This document shows, in pieces, positions 24,967-33,092 of a stretch of DNA of 46,595 nucleotides. The stretch is from Burkholderiales bacterium (GTDB lineage Bacteria > Pseudomonadota > Gammaproteobacteria > Burkholderiales > Burkholderiaceae_C): contig JACPYV010000133.1 of assembly GCA_016195825.1 (NCBI GenBank), positions 1 through 46,595 of the forward strand, written 5' to 3'. The notes under the pieces were generated by a model. That model did not search any database. It saw only the letters and a program-made list of their open reading frames with translations, and was not told the DNA's origin. Position 1 is the stretch's first letter; each line of letters starts with the position of its first letter. A program made the translations under genes and the position numbers.

Positions 24967-25697
24967 GGCGCGCGGCGTGCCTGCTGCTGGCCGCCGTGCT
25001 CACGGGCACGGTCGCGGCGCAGGTGCCTGCCGGCCCGCCGCCGCTGCGTTTTGCCGCGGCCACCAACAACGCGCTGCCCATCGCCGAGTTCGATGCCGGC
25101 GAGCACCTCGTCGGAGGCATCGCCAAGGACCTGGCCGAGCTGATTGCCGCCGGCTTGGGCCGCCCGGTGACCTTCGTGCCTCTGCCGGCCCGGCGGGTCA
25201 GCGCGGCATTGGCCTCGGGGGAGGCGGATGCCGTGTGCTTCGTGCTGCCGGAATGGCTGCAGGGCGACTTCCGCTGGACACGCGGCCTCATCCCCGAGGC
25301 CAGCCTGGTCGCCGCCCATGCCGACGCGCCAGCGCTGTTGAGCCTGGAGCAGCTCGCCGGCCAGCCGCTGGGCACGGTGTTGGGATACAACTATCCGCGC
25401 GTCGAGCAGGCGCTGGGCAAGGGGCTCAGGCGCGCCGACGGGCCCAGTATGGCCGCCAACCTGCGCCGCCTCGCGGCCGGCCGCGTGCGCTACGCCCTCG
25501 TCGAAAAGACGTCGCTGCAGTTCTTCCTGCGTGAGCAGCCCGACGCGCCGGTGCGCATTGCCTGGGTCATCGACCGCTTCGACGCGCGCTGCGCGTTCTC
25601 GCCGCGCGCGGGCATTCCCTTCGCCGAGGTGGCGGCCGTGCTGGACCAACTGGTCAGCGACGGCAGCGTGCGGCGCGTGCTGGCCCGCTACCGCTGA
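24963..25697 (+). CDS. Periplasmic solute-binding protein (SBP family 3-like)
   Basis: This 244-residue protein starts at GTG 24,963, overlapping the serB stop by three bases. It has a signal peptide (about 1-19, ending VAAQ) and a type II binding-protein fold. Visible are LRFAAATNNALPIAEF, then LVGGIAKDLAELIAAGLGRPV and VPLPARRVSAALASGEADAV, the typical lobe I pattern of amino-acid-type binding proteins. No permease or ATPase gene is adjacent, so it may be a stand-alone sensor-like or orphan binding protein. The ligand is not readable. Coupling to serB may be only positional. Confidence 0.82.
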   Translation: MRRAACLLLAAVLTGTVAAQVPAGPPPLRFAAATNNALPIAEFDAGEHLVGGIAKDLAELIAAGLGRPVTFVPLPARRVSAALASGEADAVCFVLPEWLQGDFRWTRGLIPEASLVAAHADAPALLSLEQLAGQPLGTVLGYNYPRVEQALGKGLRRADGPSMAANLRRLAAGRVRYALVEKTSLQFFLREQPDAPVRIAWVIDRFDARCAFSPRAGIPFAEVAAVLDQLVSDGSVRRVLARYR

Positions 25698-25718
25698 CCT
25701 AGGCGCAAGGGCGCGGTA

Positions 25719-25937
25719 TCAGCCCGAGGCTGCCACCACCCTGATCGCCTGCCCGCCGAACTGCACGACCTGGCCGGCGCGCATCTTGGCCGTCTTGCGC
25801 AGCTCGACCTGGCCGTCCACGGTCACCTCGCCGGCGGCGATCAACATGCGTGCGCGCCCACCGCTCTCCACCAGGCCCATGGCCTTGAGCAGCTTGTCGA
25901 GCTCGATGAACTCGCCGCGCAGTTCGAGCTCAAGCAT
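25719..25937 (-). CDS. Small S4-domain RNA-binding protein (YbcJ-like)
   Basis: This is a 72-residue protein that is almost entirely an S4 RNA-binding fold: ELDKLLKAMGLVESGGRARMLIAAGEVTVDGQVELRKTAKMRAGQVV. Its size and pattern match the YbcJ/RqcP-like family of small S4 proteins, whose targets are usually structured RNA or ribosomal RNA. Its start lies inside the last codons of the upstream thiamine-diphosphate enzyme gene (8-base overlap), so the two share a transcript. Confidence 0.88.
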   Translation of the reverse strand: MLELELRGEFIELDKLLKAMGLVESGGRARMLIAAGEVTVDGQVELRKTAKMRAGQVVQFGGQAIRVVAASG

Positions 25938-27642
25938 GGTGGGCTTTCTTCGCGGCTTCGCGGATGGCGGTCAGCGTGGAGCGCGAGGTGGACACGTCGC
26001 TGGACAGGCGCAGGTGCAGCAGCGCAGGCTTGGCCGCGGCGATCGCCGCGTCCAGCGCCGGGCCGACGTCGGCCGTGCTCTCGGCCCTGAAGGCCACGAA
26101 GCCGAACGCCTCGGCGAGCTGGGCGAAGTCGGGGTTGAACAGGTCACTGCCCGACACGCGGCCCGGGTACTCGCGCTCCTGGTGCATGCGAATGGTGCCG
26201 TAGGTGCCGTTGTCGACGACCACCACGAGCAGCTTCTTCGCGCCATAGCCGGTGGCCGTGGCCAGCTCCTGGCCGGTCATCAGGAAGTCGCCGTCGCCGG
26301 CGATGTTGACGACCCAGCGGTCCTGCAGCAGTGCGGCCGCCACCGCGGCCGGCACGCCGTAGCCCATGGCGCCCGAGGTCGGCGCCAGCTGCGTCTTGCC
26401 GAAGCGGTGCAGCGCCGTGTAGCGGTGGAAGCGGTGCAGCCAGCCGCTGTAGTTGCCGGCGCCGTTGGTGAAGATGCTGCCCTCGGGCAGCTTGGCGTCG
26501 ATCAGACGGATCACCTCGGCCATGTCCAGCGGCACGACCGGCGTGGGCACCAGGTTGGCCTGGTAGTCGGCGTGGGCGGCGGCCGTCCAGTCACGCCAGA
26601 CGATGTCGGCCGGCGGCGCGAGCGACGCCAGCGCCGGTGCGGCCTGGCTCATGCTGGCGTTGATGAGCAGCTCGCCCGTGTAGACGCGGCCCAGTTCTTC
26701 GGCGCCGGCATGGATGTGGATAAGCGCCTGCGCCGGCCGCGGGGCCTGCAGCAAGGTGTAGCCGCCGGTCGTCATCTCGCCCAGGCGCGGGCCGACGGCG
26801 AGGATGAGGTCGGCGTCCTTCACGCGCGCAGCGAGCCTGGGATTGATGCCTATGCCCACGTCACCCGCGTAGTTCGGGTGGGCGTTGTCGAACAAGTCCT
26901 GGAAGCGGAAGGCACAGCCAACGGGCAAGCCCCACGCCTCGGCGAAGGTCTGCAGCGCAGTCGTGGCCTGTGGCGTCCAGCCGCCGCCACCGGCGATGAC
27001 CAGCGGCCTCTTGGCCGCGGCCAGTCGCTCGCGCAGCTCGGCCAGCGCGGCCGGCGTCGGCGCGGCTTCGGCCGGGCGCGCGGGCGCTACGACGGGTGCT
27101 GTGATCGCCTTCGTCAGCATGTCCTCGGGCAGCACCAGCACCACCGGGCCGGGCCGGCCCTGCATCGCGGTGTGGAAGGCGCGTGCCACGTACTCGGGCA
27201 GGCGTTCGGCATCATGCACCTCGCCCACCCACTTGGCCATGCCCAGTGTGCCGGGGCCGAACATCTGGCGGTAGTCCACCTCCTGGAACGCCTCGCGGTC
27301 GCGCTGGTCGCTGGCGACCTGGCCGATGAACAGAATCATCGGCGTCGAATCCTGAAAGGCCGTGTGCAGGCCGATGCTGGCATTCGTGGCGCCCGGGCCG
27401 CGGGTCACGAAGCAGATGCCGGGCTTACCCGTCAGCTTGCCCTGGGCCTCCGCCATGAAGGCCGCGCCGCCTTCCTGGCGGCAGGCGACGAAGCGGATCT
27501 TGTCCGCGTACTCGTGGAAGCCGTCGAGCACGGCGAGAAAGGATTCGCCGGGCACGCCGAACGCGGTGTCGACGCCCTGGGCAATCAGCGCCTCGACCAG
27601 CTTGTGGCCAGCAAGGACGGGAGTGGTAGCTTGTCTAGTCAT
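25930..27642 (-). CDS. Thiamine-diphosphate-dependent enzyme (acetolactate-synthase-like)
   Basis: This 570-residue protein has the three-domain layout of the acetolactate synthase/benzoylformate decarboxylase superfamily. The N-terminal PYR domain has VDTAFGVPGESFLAVLD with the catalytic glutamate in RQEGGAAFMAEA. A central domain covers about 200-330, and the C-terminal PP domain has the ThDP/Mg motif GDGDFLMTGQELATATGYG ending in NGTYGT. It is likely a carboligase or decarboxylase; no regulatory subunit (ilvH) gene is near and no ilvC follows, so it is probably not the branched-chain acetolactate synthase. Start ATG 27,642. The substrate is unassigned. Confidence 0.9.
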   Translation of the reverse strand: MTRQATTPVLAGHKLVEALIAQGVDTAFGVPGESFLAVLDGFHEYADKIRFVACRQEGGAAFMAEAQGKLTGKPGICFVTRGPGATNASIGLHTAFQDSTPMILFIGQVASDQRDREAFQEVDYRQMFGPGTLGMAKWVGEVHDAERLPEYVARAFHTAMQGRPGPVVLVLPEDMLTKAITAPVVAPARPAEAAPTPAALAELRERLAAAKRPLVIAGGGGWTPQATTALQTFAEAWGLPVGCAFRFQDLFDNAHPNYAGDVGIGINPRLAARVKDADLILAVGPRLGEMTTGGYTLLQAPRPAQALIHIHAGAEELGRVYTGELLINASMSQAAPALASLAPPADIVWRDWTAAAHADYQANLVPTPVVPLDMAEVIRLIDAKLPEGSIFTNGAGNYSGWLHRFHRYTALHRFGKTQLAPTSGAMGYGVPAAVAAALLQDRWVVNIAGDGDFLMTGQELATATGYGAKKLLVVVVDNGTYGTIRMHQEREYPGRVSGSDLFNPDFAQLAEAFGFVAFRAESTADVGPALDAAIAAAKPALLHLRLSSDVSTSRSTLTAIREAAKKAHHA

Positions 27643-27743
27643 GTGGGAACTTTAGCCGGCTCAGACAGCGAAACCTTCAATGCACCCCTCGGACATGTGC
27701 AACGCCTGCGCCGCGCTCCAGCCCGGCGATTGACCGGAAGGTG

Positions 27744-28199
27744 CTATGGCGCAACCAGTCCGTGCCACGACCAGCGCGGCAAGCGCAGGTCATCCGGCAC
27801 GACCTGCCCGCGGCCTGGGTAGGCCGCCATCGCCGTCGTCGTGGCCCAGGCGAAGTAGTCGTGCAGCACGCGCCGCAGTTCGGCATCGGCCACGCCGGCA
27901 TCCGCCAACGCCTGGTCGAAGCAGGCGACGGCCCGGCGGTCCATTTCCTCGTGCGGGCCGTTGCCGCTGTGGGTTCGCACGACGCCCGAATGGCTGCCGA
28001 GCCGCACGCTGTACAGCGCCGGGCCGCCCCAGGCCTCGGCCCAGTAGGCCGCCAGGCGCTCGGTGTGCTGCGGATGAAAGCCATGGCTGAAGGCGTGGGA
28101 GACCACGTCGTCGGCCATCGCACGCGCGTGCCAGGCCCTGGCCAGGCGCAGCACGGCGTCCTGGCCGCCCAGGGCATCAAACAGGCTGTCCTTCCGCAT
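27744..28199 (-). CDS. Group II truncated haemoglobin-like globin
   Basis: This 151-residue protein matches the long truncated-haemoglobin group often annotated as a globin or oxidoreductase. It shows LARAWHARAMADDVVSHAFS, then FHPQHTERLAAYWAEAWGG, HSGNGPHEEMD and LHDYFAWATTTAM. The histidine in HPQHTERLA and the tryptophan in AYWAEAWGG are conserved in this subgroup; exact helix positions were not modelled. Such proteins bind haem and oxygen or nitric oxide in the cytoplasm. It stands alone between the ThDP-enzyme and LysE genes. Start ATG 28,199. Confidence 0.85.
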   Translation of the reverse strand: MRKDSLFDALGGQDAVLRLARAWHARAMADDVVSHAFSHGFHPQHTERLAAYWAEAWGGPALYSVRLGSHSGVVRTHSGNGPHEEMDRRAVACFDQALADAGVADAELRRVLHDYFAWATTTAMAAYPGRGQVVPDDLRLPRWSWHGLVAP

Positions 28200-28266
28200 G
28201 GGGTCTCCTCACCGAACCGGGCTGCGACGATGACCGGTGCCTGTGCGCCCGTCAAGCCAGGTGACG

Positions 28267-28908
28267 TCAGGTGGCGCGCTGCTGGCTCAGCAGCTTGACG
28301 GCCAGGGCGCCAAGCACCAGGCCCATCACATGGCGCTGCACGGCGAGCCAGAAACGATTGCGAGCGAACCAGACCGCGACTCGGGCGGCCGACAGGGCCA
28401 CCAGCAGGTTGATTGACGAGCCGATGCAGACCTGCGTGGTGCCGAGCATCAGGCTCTGCGCCAGCACGGAGCCGCTTTCAGGCGACACGAACTGGGGCAG
28501 CACGGAGAGATAGAAGATGGCCACCTTGGGGTTGAGGATGCTGGTCAGCAGGCCCATGGTGAACAGCTTGCACGGCCGCTCCGCCGGCAGCGACCGCGGC
28601 TCGAAGGGCGAACGCGCACCGGGGCGAACCGCCTGCCAGGCCATCCAAAGCAGGTAGAGGGCGCCGGCGAACTTCAGCATCTCATAGCCCAGCGGAACGG
28701 CCATGAAGAGCGCCGTCAGCCCAAAGGCTGCGCAGACCATGTGCACGGTGAAACCCAGCACCACGCCGAACCAGGACATGACCCCGGCAGTGCGCCCCTG
28801 GCAGATGGCGCGCGAGATCAGGTAGACCATGTTCGGGCCCGGCGTGACGGCCATCAGCAGCGCCGCGGCCGCGAAGAGCAAGAGGTTGGGAGTGGACGGC
28901 ATGGGCAT
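28267..28908 (-). CDS. LysE/RhtB-family amino-acid exporter
   Basis: This 213-residue inner-membrane protein has about six hydrophobic segments. The N-terminal LysE signature is LLFAAAALLMAVTPGPNMVYLISRAICQGRTAG, and the mid-protein motif LFTMGLLTSILNPKVAIFYLSVLPQF is also standard. The family exports amino acids or their analogues such as homoserine lactone and threonine; the substrate is not readable. Start ATG 28,908 (28,902 is possible) lies seven bases after the stop of the upstream MFS gene on the same strand, so the two may be co-transcribed. Confidence 0.9.
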   Translation of the reverse strand: MPMPSTPNLLLFAAAALLMAVTPGPNMVYLISRAICQGRTAGVMSWFGVVLGFTVHMVCAAFGLTALFMAVPLGYEMLKFAGALYLLWMAWQAVRPGARSPFEPRSLPAERPCKLFTMGLLTSILNPKVAIFYLSVLPQFVSPESGSVLAQSLMLGTTQVCIGSSINLLVALSAARVAVWFARNRFWLAVQRHVMGLVLGALAVKLLSQQRAT

Positions 28909-28915
28909 CGGCCGT

Positions 28916-30175
28916 TCAACTCGCCGCAGGCACCAGGGCATGCCGCCGGGCCAGGCCCAGGCCCACGAGGCCTGCCGAGGCCACACCCATCAGCAGCGCT
29001 GCTGCGGAGCCGGCGAACACGCCCCTGGGCATGCCGTGATCCAGGATGGCGCCGAACACTGGTGCGGCCAGCGCAAAGCCGATGTCCAGGCCCGAGTACA
29101 CGGTGCCGTAGACCCGCCCCGTCGCCCCGGGCGGCGCAGCGCGCTTGATGAGCATGTCGCGCGACGGGCCGGCCAGGCCAGTGCCGAAGCCGGCCAGCGC
29201 CGCCACGGCAGCCGCCAGCCCACCCGGCAGCCAGCCAGTCGCCGTCAACAGCAACAGGGCCGCGGCGAAGGCCATAGCGAAGGCGATGGTGCGCTCCAGC
29301 CGTTCGGCCCTGGCAACCAGAAAGCCACCGCAGACCATGCCCGCCGCACCGGCCAGCATGTAGCCGGTGACGACATAGGCCGTCAGCGCCAGCGGCAAGT
29401 CGTAGATCTGGTGCAGGGCCGGGCTGGCGAAGCTCTGGATGGCCGACAGCGCCGCCGTACTCCAGAAGAAGAACGAGAAGCACAGCCACACCGAGGGCAG
29501 CTTCAGGAAGGCCATGGGATGCTCGACCTTGGCGCCCTCGGCCGGCTTGGCATGGCCCCAGGAGCCCTGGCGGTCATCGATGGCCGCTCGCTGCCAGAAC
29601 AGCAGGGTCATCACCGTCAGCGCGACCAGGGCCGTGCCGACATACGCGAAGCGCCAGTTGCCCGTGGCCTGCGCGATGCCGATGGAAAACACCGGCGCCA
29701 GCGCCCAGCCCAGGTTGCCGCTGATGCCATGCACCGAGAAGGCGTGGCCCAGGCGCGGCTGTGACACGCGCTTGTTCAAGATGGTGAAGTCCGCCGGGTG
29801 GAAGGGCGCGTTGCCCATGCCGGCCAGTGCCGCCGCCAGCATCAGGCCGCCAAAGCCCTGGGCCAGGCCTGCCGCCACGGAGGCCAGGAAGAAGCTGGCC
29901 ATGGCCGCGAACAGCACCGGCCGCGCGCCGATGCGGTCGACGATGAAGCCCGACGCCGCCTGGCCTGCGCCGGAGATGACGAAGAAGGTGGTCACCAGCA
30001 GGCCCAGTTCGGAATAGCTCAGGCCAAAGGCCTGGATGAAGGCCGGGAACAGCGGCGGCAGCAACATGTGGAAGAAATGCGAGGTGCCGTGGGCCACGCC
30101 GATGGTCGAGATGGTCGTGACGTCGCGCCGGCGCTGCAGGCCGGCGTCGAGCGAGGAAGCGAGGGCGGTGTTCAT
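28916..30175 (-). CDS. MFS transporter, fosmidomycin-resistance (Fsr)-like
   Basis: This 419-residue protein has about twelve hydrophobic segments. The N-terminal VAHGTSHFFHMLLPPLFP, the FIVDRIGARPVLF loop (MFS motif A region) and GMGNAPFHPADF are typical of the Fsr/NarK-like part of the major facilitator superfamily. In between is a charged central loop near residue 200-220. Members export drugs or small metabolites; the substrate is not readable. It is divergent from an AraC-family gene 70 bases away, which is its likely regulator. The start is the ATG at 30,175; the longer frame upstream crosses the AraC gene. Confidence 0.9.
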   Translation of the reverse strand: MNTALASSLDAGLQRRRDVTTISTIGVAHGTSHFFHMLLPPLFPAFIQAFGLSYSELGLLVTTFFVISGAGQAASGFIVDRIGARPVLFAAMASFFLASVAAGLAQGFGGLMLAAALAGMGNAPFHPADFTILNKRVSQPRLGHAFSVHGISGNLGWALAPVFSIGIAQATGNWRFAYVGTALVALTVMTLLFWQRAAIDDRQGSWGHAKPAEGAKVEHPMAFLKLPSVWLCFSFFFWSTAALSAIQSFASPALHQIYDLPLALTAYVVTGYMLAGAAGMVCGGFLVARAERLERTIAFAMAFAAALLLLTATGWLPGGLAAAVAALAGFGTGLAGPSRDMLIKRAAPPGATGRVYGTVYSGLDIGFALAAPVFGAILDHGMPRGVFAGSAAALLMGVASAGLVGLGLARRHALVPAAS

Positions 30176-30245
30176 GCGCCCCACTTTAGGGAGCGAGTCG
30201 GCGGCCCGGTTACGATGAATCGTCAAGTTCTGTCGAAATCCAGCC

Positions 30246-31085
30246 ATGACCAGCCGCGCCAGCGTCCCCGCCTTCTCGCCCGAGCGCTTTGCACCCACGC
30301 CGGCCCGCCCGCTGCGCGCCAAGTCGAGGCGGCTGGAACACCTGACCGACATTCAGCCCCACCGCCACGACTGGGCGCAGTTGGTGTTCTCGATGACGGG
30401 CGCCGTCCGCGTGAACACCGAGGGCATCCAGTCAGCGGCCTGGCCAGCCGCTTCGGCGACTTACATCGTGCCGCCGTCCCGCGCGGTCTGGATCCCGCCC
30501 GGCATCGTCCACGCGGTCACGGCCATCGAGCAAGCGGACCTGCGCACCCTCTACCTCGCGGACGGCCAGCTCGACGGCGCGGCCTGGCAGGTGGGCCGCG
30601 TACTGGAGGTGTCGCCGCTGTTGCGCGAGCTGATGCAGGCACTGCCCGCCGACCCCGACCCGTACCCGCCCGAGGCCCCGCATGACGCCGACCGCCGCCG
30701 CGGCATCGAGCAGCTGATCCTGGCCGAGCTGAGACGCGCCCGGCCTCTGGCGCTGGGCGTCGCGCTGCCGCAGGACGCGCGGCTGCGCAAGCTCTGCGAG
30801 GCCATGCTGCGCGAACCCGGCCGCCACGCCGGCCTGGACGCCTGGGCAGCCGAGGCGGGCGCCAGCCCGCGCACGCTGAGCCGGCTGTTCCGCGAGCAGC
30901 TAGGCACCAGCTTTGCACAGTGGCGCTCACAGCTGCTGCTGGCCCACGCGTTGACGCTTGCAGCACGCGGTCGGCCCATGAGCCTGATCGCCGCCGAGCT
31001 GGGCTATGCCAGCGCCAGCGCTTTCACGGCCATGGTCACGCGCACGGTGGGCATGCCGCCGAGCCGCTTCTTTGCCGAGGCCTGA
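30246..31085 (+). CDS. AraC-family transcriptional regulator
   Basis: This 279-residue protein has an N-terminal cupin-type ligand domain (HRHDWAQLVFSMTGAVRV, then VPPSRAVWIPPGIVHAV) and a C-terminal pair of helix-turn-helix units. The first is WAAEAGASPRTLSRLFREQLG; the second is SLIAAELGYASASAFTAMVTRTVG. This cupin subgroup commonly controls a divergent MFS exporter, which is the arrangement here. The 70-base gap includes ACGAT-GA-ATCGT (30,212-30,223), a small inverted repeat that could be part of an operator. Seven consecutive T residues follow the stop at about 31,090, without a clear stem. Confidence 0.9.
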   Translation: MTSRASVPAFSPERFAPTPARPLRAKSRRLEHLTDIQPHRHDWAQLVFSMTGAVRVNTEGIQSAAWPAASATYIVPPSRAVWIPPGIVHAVTAIEQADLRTLYLADGQLDGAAWQVGRVLEVSPLLRELMQALPADPDPYPPEAPHDADRRRGIEQLILAELRRARPLALGVALPQDARLRKLCEAMLREPGRHAGLDAWAAEAGASPRTLSRLFREQLGTSFAQWRSQLLLAHALTLAARGRPMSLIAAELGYASASAFTAMVTRTVGMPPSRFFAEA

Positions 31086-31173
31086 AAGCTTTTTTTCGAT
31101 CGCTGCGAATCCGATTCCCCGTCCGACGCCTCTTGGTGGCTGAGGGTTGTCCTCGAACACCAGGAGTTGAACC

Positions 31174-31371
31174 ATGTTCTATGTGAAGAATGTTCCGACC
31201 GGCGAACGCATCGTGCGCGTGGTGGCGGGCGCCGCAGCTGCGGGCCTGGCACTGACGCTTATCGGCGGCACGACGGGCTGGCTGGCCGCTGCGAGCGCCG
31301 CCGGCCTGGTCGCGTCAGGCCTGTTCGGCTTCTGCCCGGCCTGCGCGATGGTCGGCCGCAAGCTGAAATAG
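31174..31371 (+). CDS. DUF2892 (YgaP-like) small membrane protein
   Basis: This 65-residue protein begins MFYVKNVPTGERIVRVVAG, has two hydrophobic segments (about 17-33 and 36-53) and ends FGFCPACAMVGRKLK. The pattern is that of DUF2892, the membrane part of YgaP-like rhodanese proteins; here the rhodanese domain is absent and the usual GxCPLY end is CPAC, giving a CxxC pair. The CAGGAG site precedes ATG 31,174. The stop is two bases before the ECF sigma-factor start, so the two genes are coupled. Confidence 0.88.
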   Translation: MFYVKNVPTGERIVRVVAGAAAAGLALTLIGGTTGWLAAASAAGLVASGLFGFCPACAMVGRKLK

Positions 31372-31373
31372 CC

Positions 31374-31910
31374 ATGGCCCTCGCCACCCAACACCTGCCC
31401 CTGCTGACCGCCGCCCACGGCGGCGACCCGCTCGCGCTGGATCAGCTGCTGCGCGTCACCCGCCCCGACATTCGCCGCTACGCGCAACGGCATTGCCTGA
31501 TGAGCGATGTGGACGACGCGGTGCAGGAGGCGCTGCTCATCGTGTCGCGCAAGCTGCCCCAGTTGCGCGTGCTGGCGGCGTTCTCGGGCTGGCTGGTCCG
31601 GCTCGTGCAGCGCGAGTGCCGGCGGCTGGGGCGGGTGGCCTTGCGCTACGACCCGTACGACGAAGAGCAGTTGGCACAGTGGCTGGTCACACACGACGAA
31701 GCCGGGCTGCGCCGGGATCTGGTGGCGGCGCTGGAGTCGCTGCCGGCGCATTACCGGGAGGTCATGCTGCTGCGTGACATGGAGGAGCTGACCATCGAGG
31801 AGATTGCCGGCCGCACCGGCCTGACCCGGACCAACGTGAAGAGCCGGCTGCACCGCGCCCGCACGCTGGCGCGGGAGTACCTGCTGGGCGGCAGGACCGC
31901 GGCCGGCTGA
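31374..31910 (+). CDS. ECF-type RNA polymerase sigma factor
   Basis: This 178-residue protein has sigma region 2 (DIRRYAQRHCLMSDVDDAVQEALLIVSRKLP, about 33-65) and region 4 (LPAHYREVMLLRDMEELTIEEIAGRTGL, then TRTNVKSRLHRARTLARE, about 120-170). There is no region 3, which places it in the ECF class. These bind core polymerase and redirect it to a small regulon, often under an anti-sigma factor. No anti-sigma gene follows; the coupled upstream partner is a small DUF2892 membrane protein. The ATG at 31,374 is the first in frame after the DUF2892 stop. Confidence 0.9.
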   Translation: MALATQHLPLLTAAHGGDPLALDQLLRVTRPDIRRYAQRHCLMSDVDDAVQEALLIVSRKLPQLRVLAAFSGWLVRLVQRECRRLGRVALRYDPYDEEQLAQWLVTHDEAGLRRDLVAALESLPAHYREVMLLRDMEELTIEEIAGRTGLTRTNVKSRLHRARTLAREYLLGGRTAAG

Positions 31911-31933
31911 CACCTCGTTACCAACCCTTACGG

Positions 31934-31951
31934 CGGCCCTGCAACGGGCCG
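31934..31951 (+). terminator. Hairpin after the ECF sigma gene
   Basis: A perfect 6-bp GC stem (CGGCCC / GGGCCG) with a 6-base loop lies 24 bases after the stop, in a 124-base gap. There is no T-run, so the role is inferred from position. Confidence 0.35.
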
Positions 31952-32034
31952 TCCGCGCGGCCCGGGGCAGCTGCGTTGTGAGGGCGTGCATGCGACGATG
32001 AGCGCAGGCGACAACCACAACAAGGACAACCCTC

Positions 32035-33012
32035 ATGCAACGACGCCCCTTGCTCCTCGGCCTGGGCAGCAGCCTGCTCGCCAGCTTCGCCCTGACGGCC
32101 CGTGCCCAGGACGATGGCGACTTCGTCATCCTGCACGCTCGCTACGGCACCGAACGCAGCCACGTCGACGTGACCGGCCGCCTGCGTGACCTCGCGCGGC
32201 GCGACCGCCGCTTCAAGCTGGAGAACGAGCTGTTCGGCGTCGACCCCGACCCCGGCCGCACGAAGACGCTGCGCATCTTCGCCCGCGACCGCAACGGCCG
32301 TGAGCGCACCTTCGAATACCGCGAGTACGACTGGATCGACGGCGCCCAGTTCATCGGCTGGGGCGGCGGCAACTGGGGCGACGGTGGCTCACGCGGCTGG
32401 CACGGCGGCGACGACCGCCGAGACGAGCGCTGGGAAGACCGGCGCGACGACCGCCGTGATGACGGACGGGACAGCGGCGAGTTCACCATCCTGTACGCCA
32501 CCTACGGTACCGGCCGCCGCGAAGTCGACGTGACCGACCGCCTGCGCGACCTGGCACGGCGCGACGTGCGCTTTCGCCTGGGCAACGACACCTTCGGTGG
32601 CCTGGACCCCGACCCGGGCCAGACCAAGGTGCTGCGCATCGTCGCGCGCGACCGCACCGGCCAACAACGCAGCTTCGAGTACCGCGAGTACGCCACCGTG
32701 GACGGCGCCCAGTTCATCGGCTGGAGCCGCGGCGAGTGGGGCCGTGGCGGCGACCGCGGCCCGGAACGGCCGGTCGCCCGCCTCTTCATCGAAAGCGCCA
32801 CCTACAGCAGCGGCGGGCGCCGTGCGGACGTGACGCAGGCGCTGCGCGCCCAGGTGCGAGGCGGCCGCCTGGAGGCCGAGGTCAGCAACAACCTCGTCGG
32901 CGTCGACCCCGCACCGGGCCAGCGTAAGCAACTGGTCGTGACCTACCGGCTCGACAACGGGCCGTCGGCCACCCAGCGTGCCAACGAAGGCGACTGGATC
33001 CGCCTGCCCTGA
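32035..33012 (+). CDS. Secreted protein with three DUF3395-like repeats
   Basis: This 325-residue protein has a signal peptide with an RR pair ([25 protein letters not shown]). It contains three copies of an approximately 75-residue beta domain, at about 29-105, 148-226 and 245-325. Each copy carries [13 protein letters not shown], [13 protein letters not shown] or [17 protein letters not shown] openings, then a DPDPG or DPAPG turn and a repeat-closing acidic/aromatic strand. The pattern resembles DUF3395, known from the C-terminus of DNAJC11-type proteins. The first two repeats are joined by a linker almost wholly of Asp, Arg and Glu (about 123-145). No enzyme motif is visible. It lies between the ECF sigma factor and nadA. 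Confidence 0.78.
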   Translation: MQRRPLLLGLGSSLLASFALTARAQDDGDFVILHARYGTERSHVDVTGRLRDLARRDRRFKLENELFGVDPDPGRTKTLRIFARDRNGRERTFEYREYDWIDGAQFIGWGGGNWGDGGSRGWHGGDDRRDERWEDRRDDRRDDGRDSGEFTILYATYGTGRREVDVTDRLRDLARRDVRFRLGNDTFGGLDPDPGQTKVLRIVARDRTGQQRSFEYREYATVDGAQFIGWSRGEWGRGGDRGPERPVARLFIESATYSSGGRRADVTQALRAQVRGGRLEAEVSNNLVGVDPAPGQRKQLVVTYRLDNGPSATQRANEGDWIRLP

Positions 33013-33028
33013 ACGCGGGCTTGGCGGT

Positions 33029-33051
33029 GCCGGCCGCGCAACGCGGCCGGC
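33029..33051 (+). terminator. Strong hairpin between the DUF3395-like gene and nadA
   Basis: A perfect 10-bp GC stem (GCCGGCCGCG / CGCGGCCGGC) with a CAA loop begins 17 bases after the stop. It is the strongest simple hairpin noticed in the window. It argues that nadA has its own promoter and starts further right (33,093), not at an upstream in-frame GTG. Confidence 0.6.
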
Positions 33052-33092
33052 TCTGCGCGACACTTGCGGCAAGAACCGCGGCCAACCGCCCG

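Noticed and set aside
25531..27822. A 763-codon plus-strand open frame opposite the ThDP enzyme gene
   Set aside because: The minus-strand product has complete catalytic motifs; the plus-strand reading has none and is Arg/Gly/Gln-rich.
31089..31097. T-run after the AraC gene as an intrinsic terminator
   Set aside because: No convincing GC stem precedes it; only a short AAAGCTTT symmetry is present.
31259..31266. A second GCCGATAA (on the minus strand) suggesting another sigma-28 promoter
   Set aside because: It lies inside the DUF2892 gene, has no -35 element at the right distance and faces no suitable gene.
33021..33092. A longer NadA starting at 33,021
   Set aside because: The added 24 residues are coded by a strong terminator-like hairpin and have no similarity to the NadA N-terminus.
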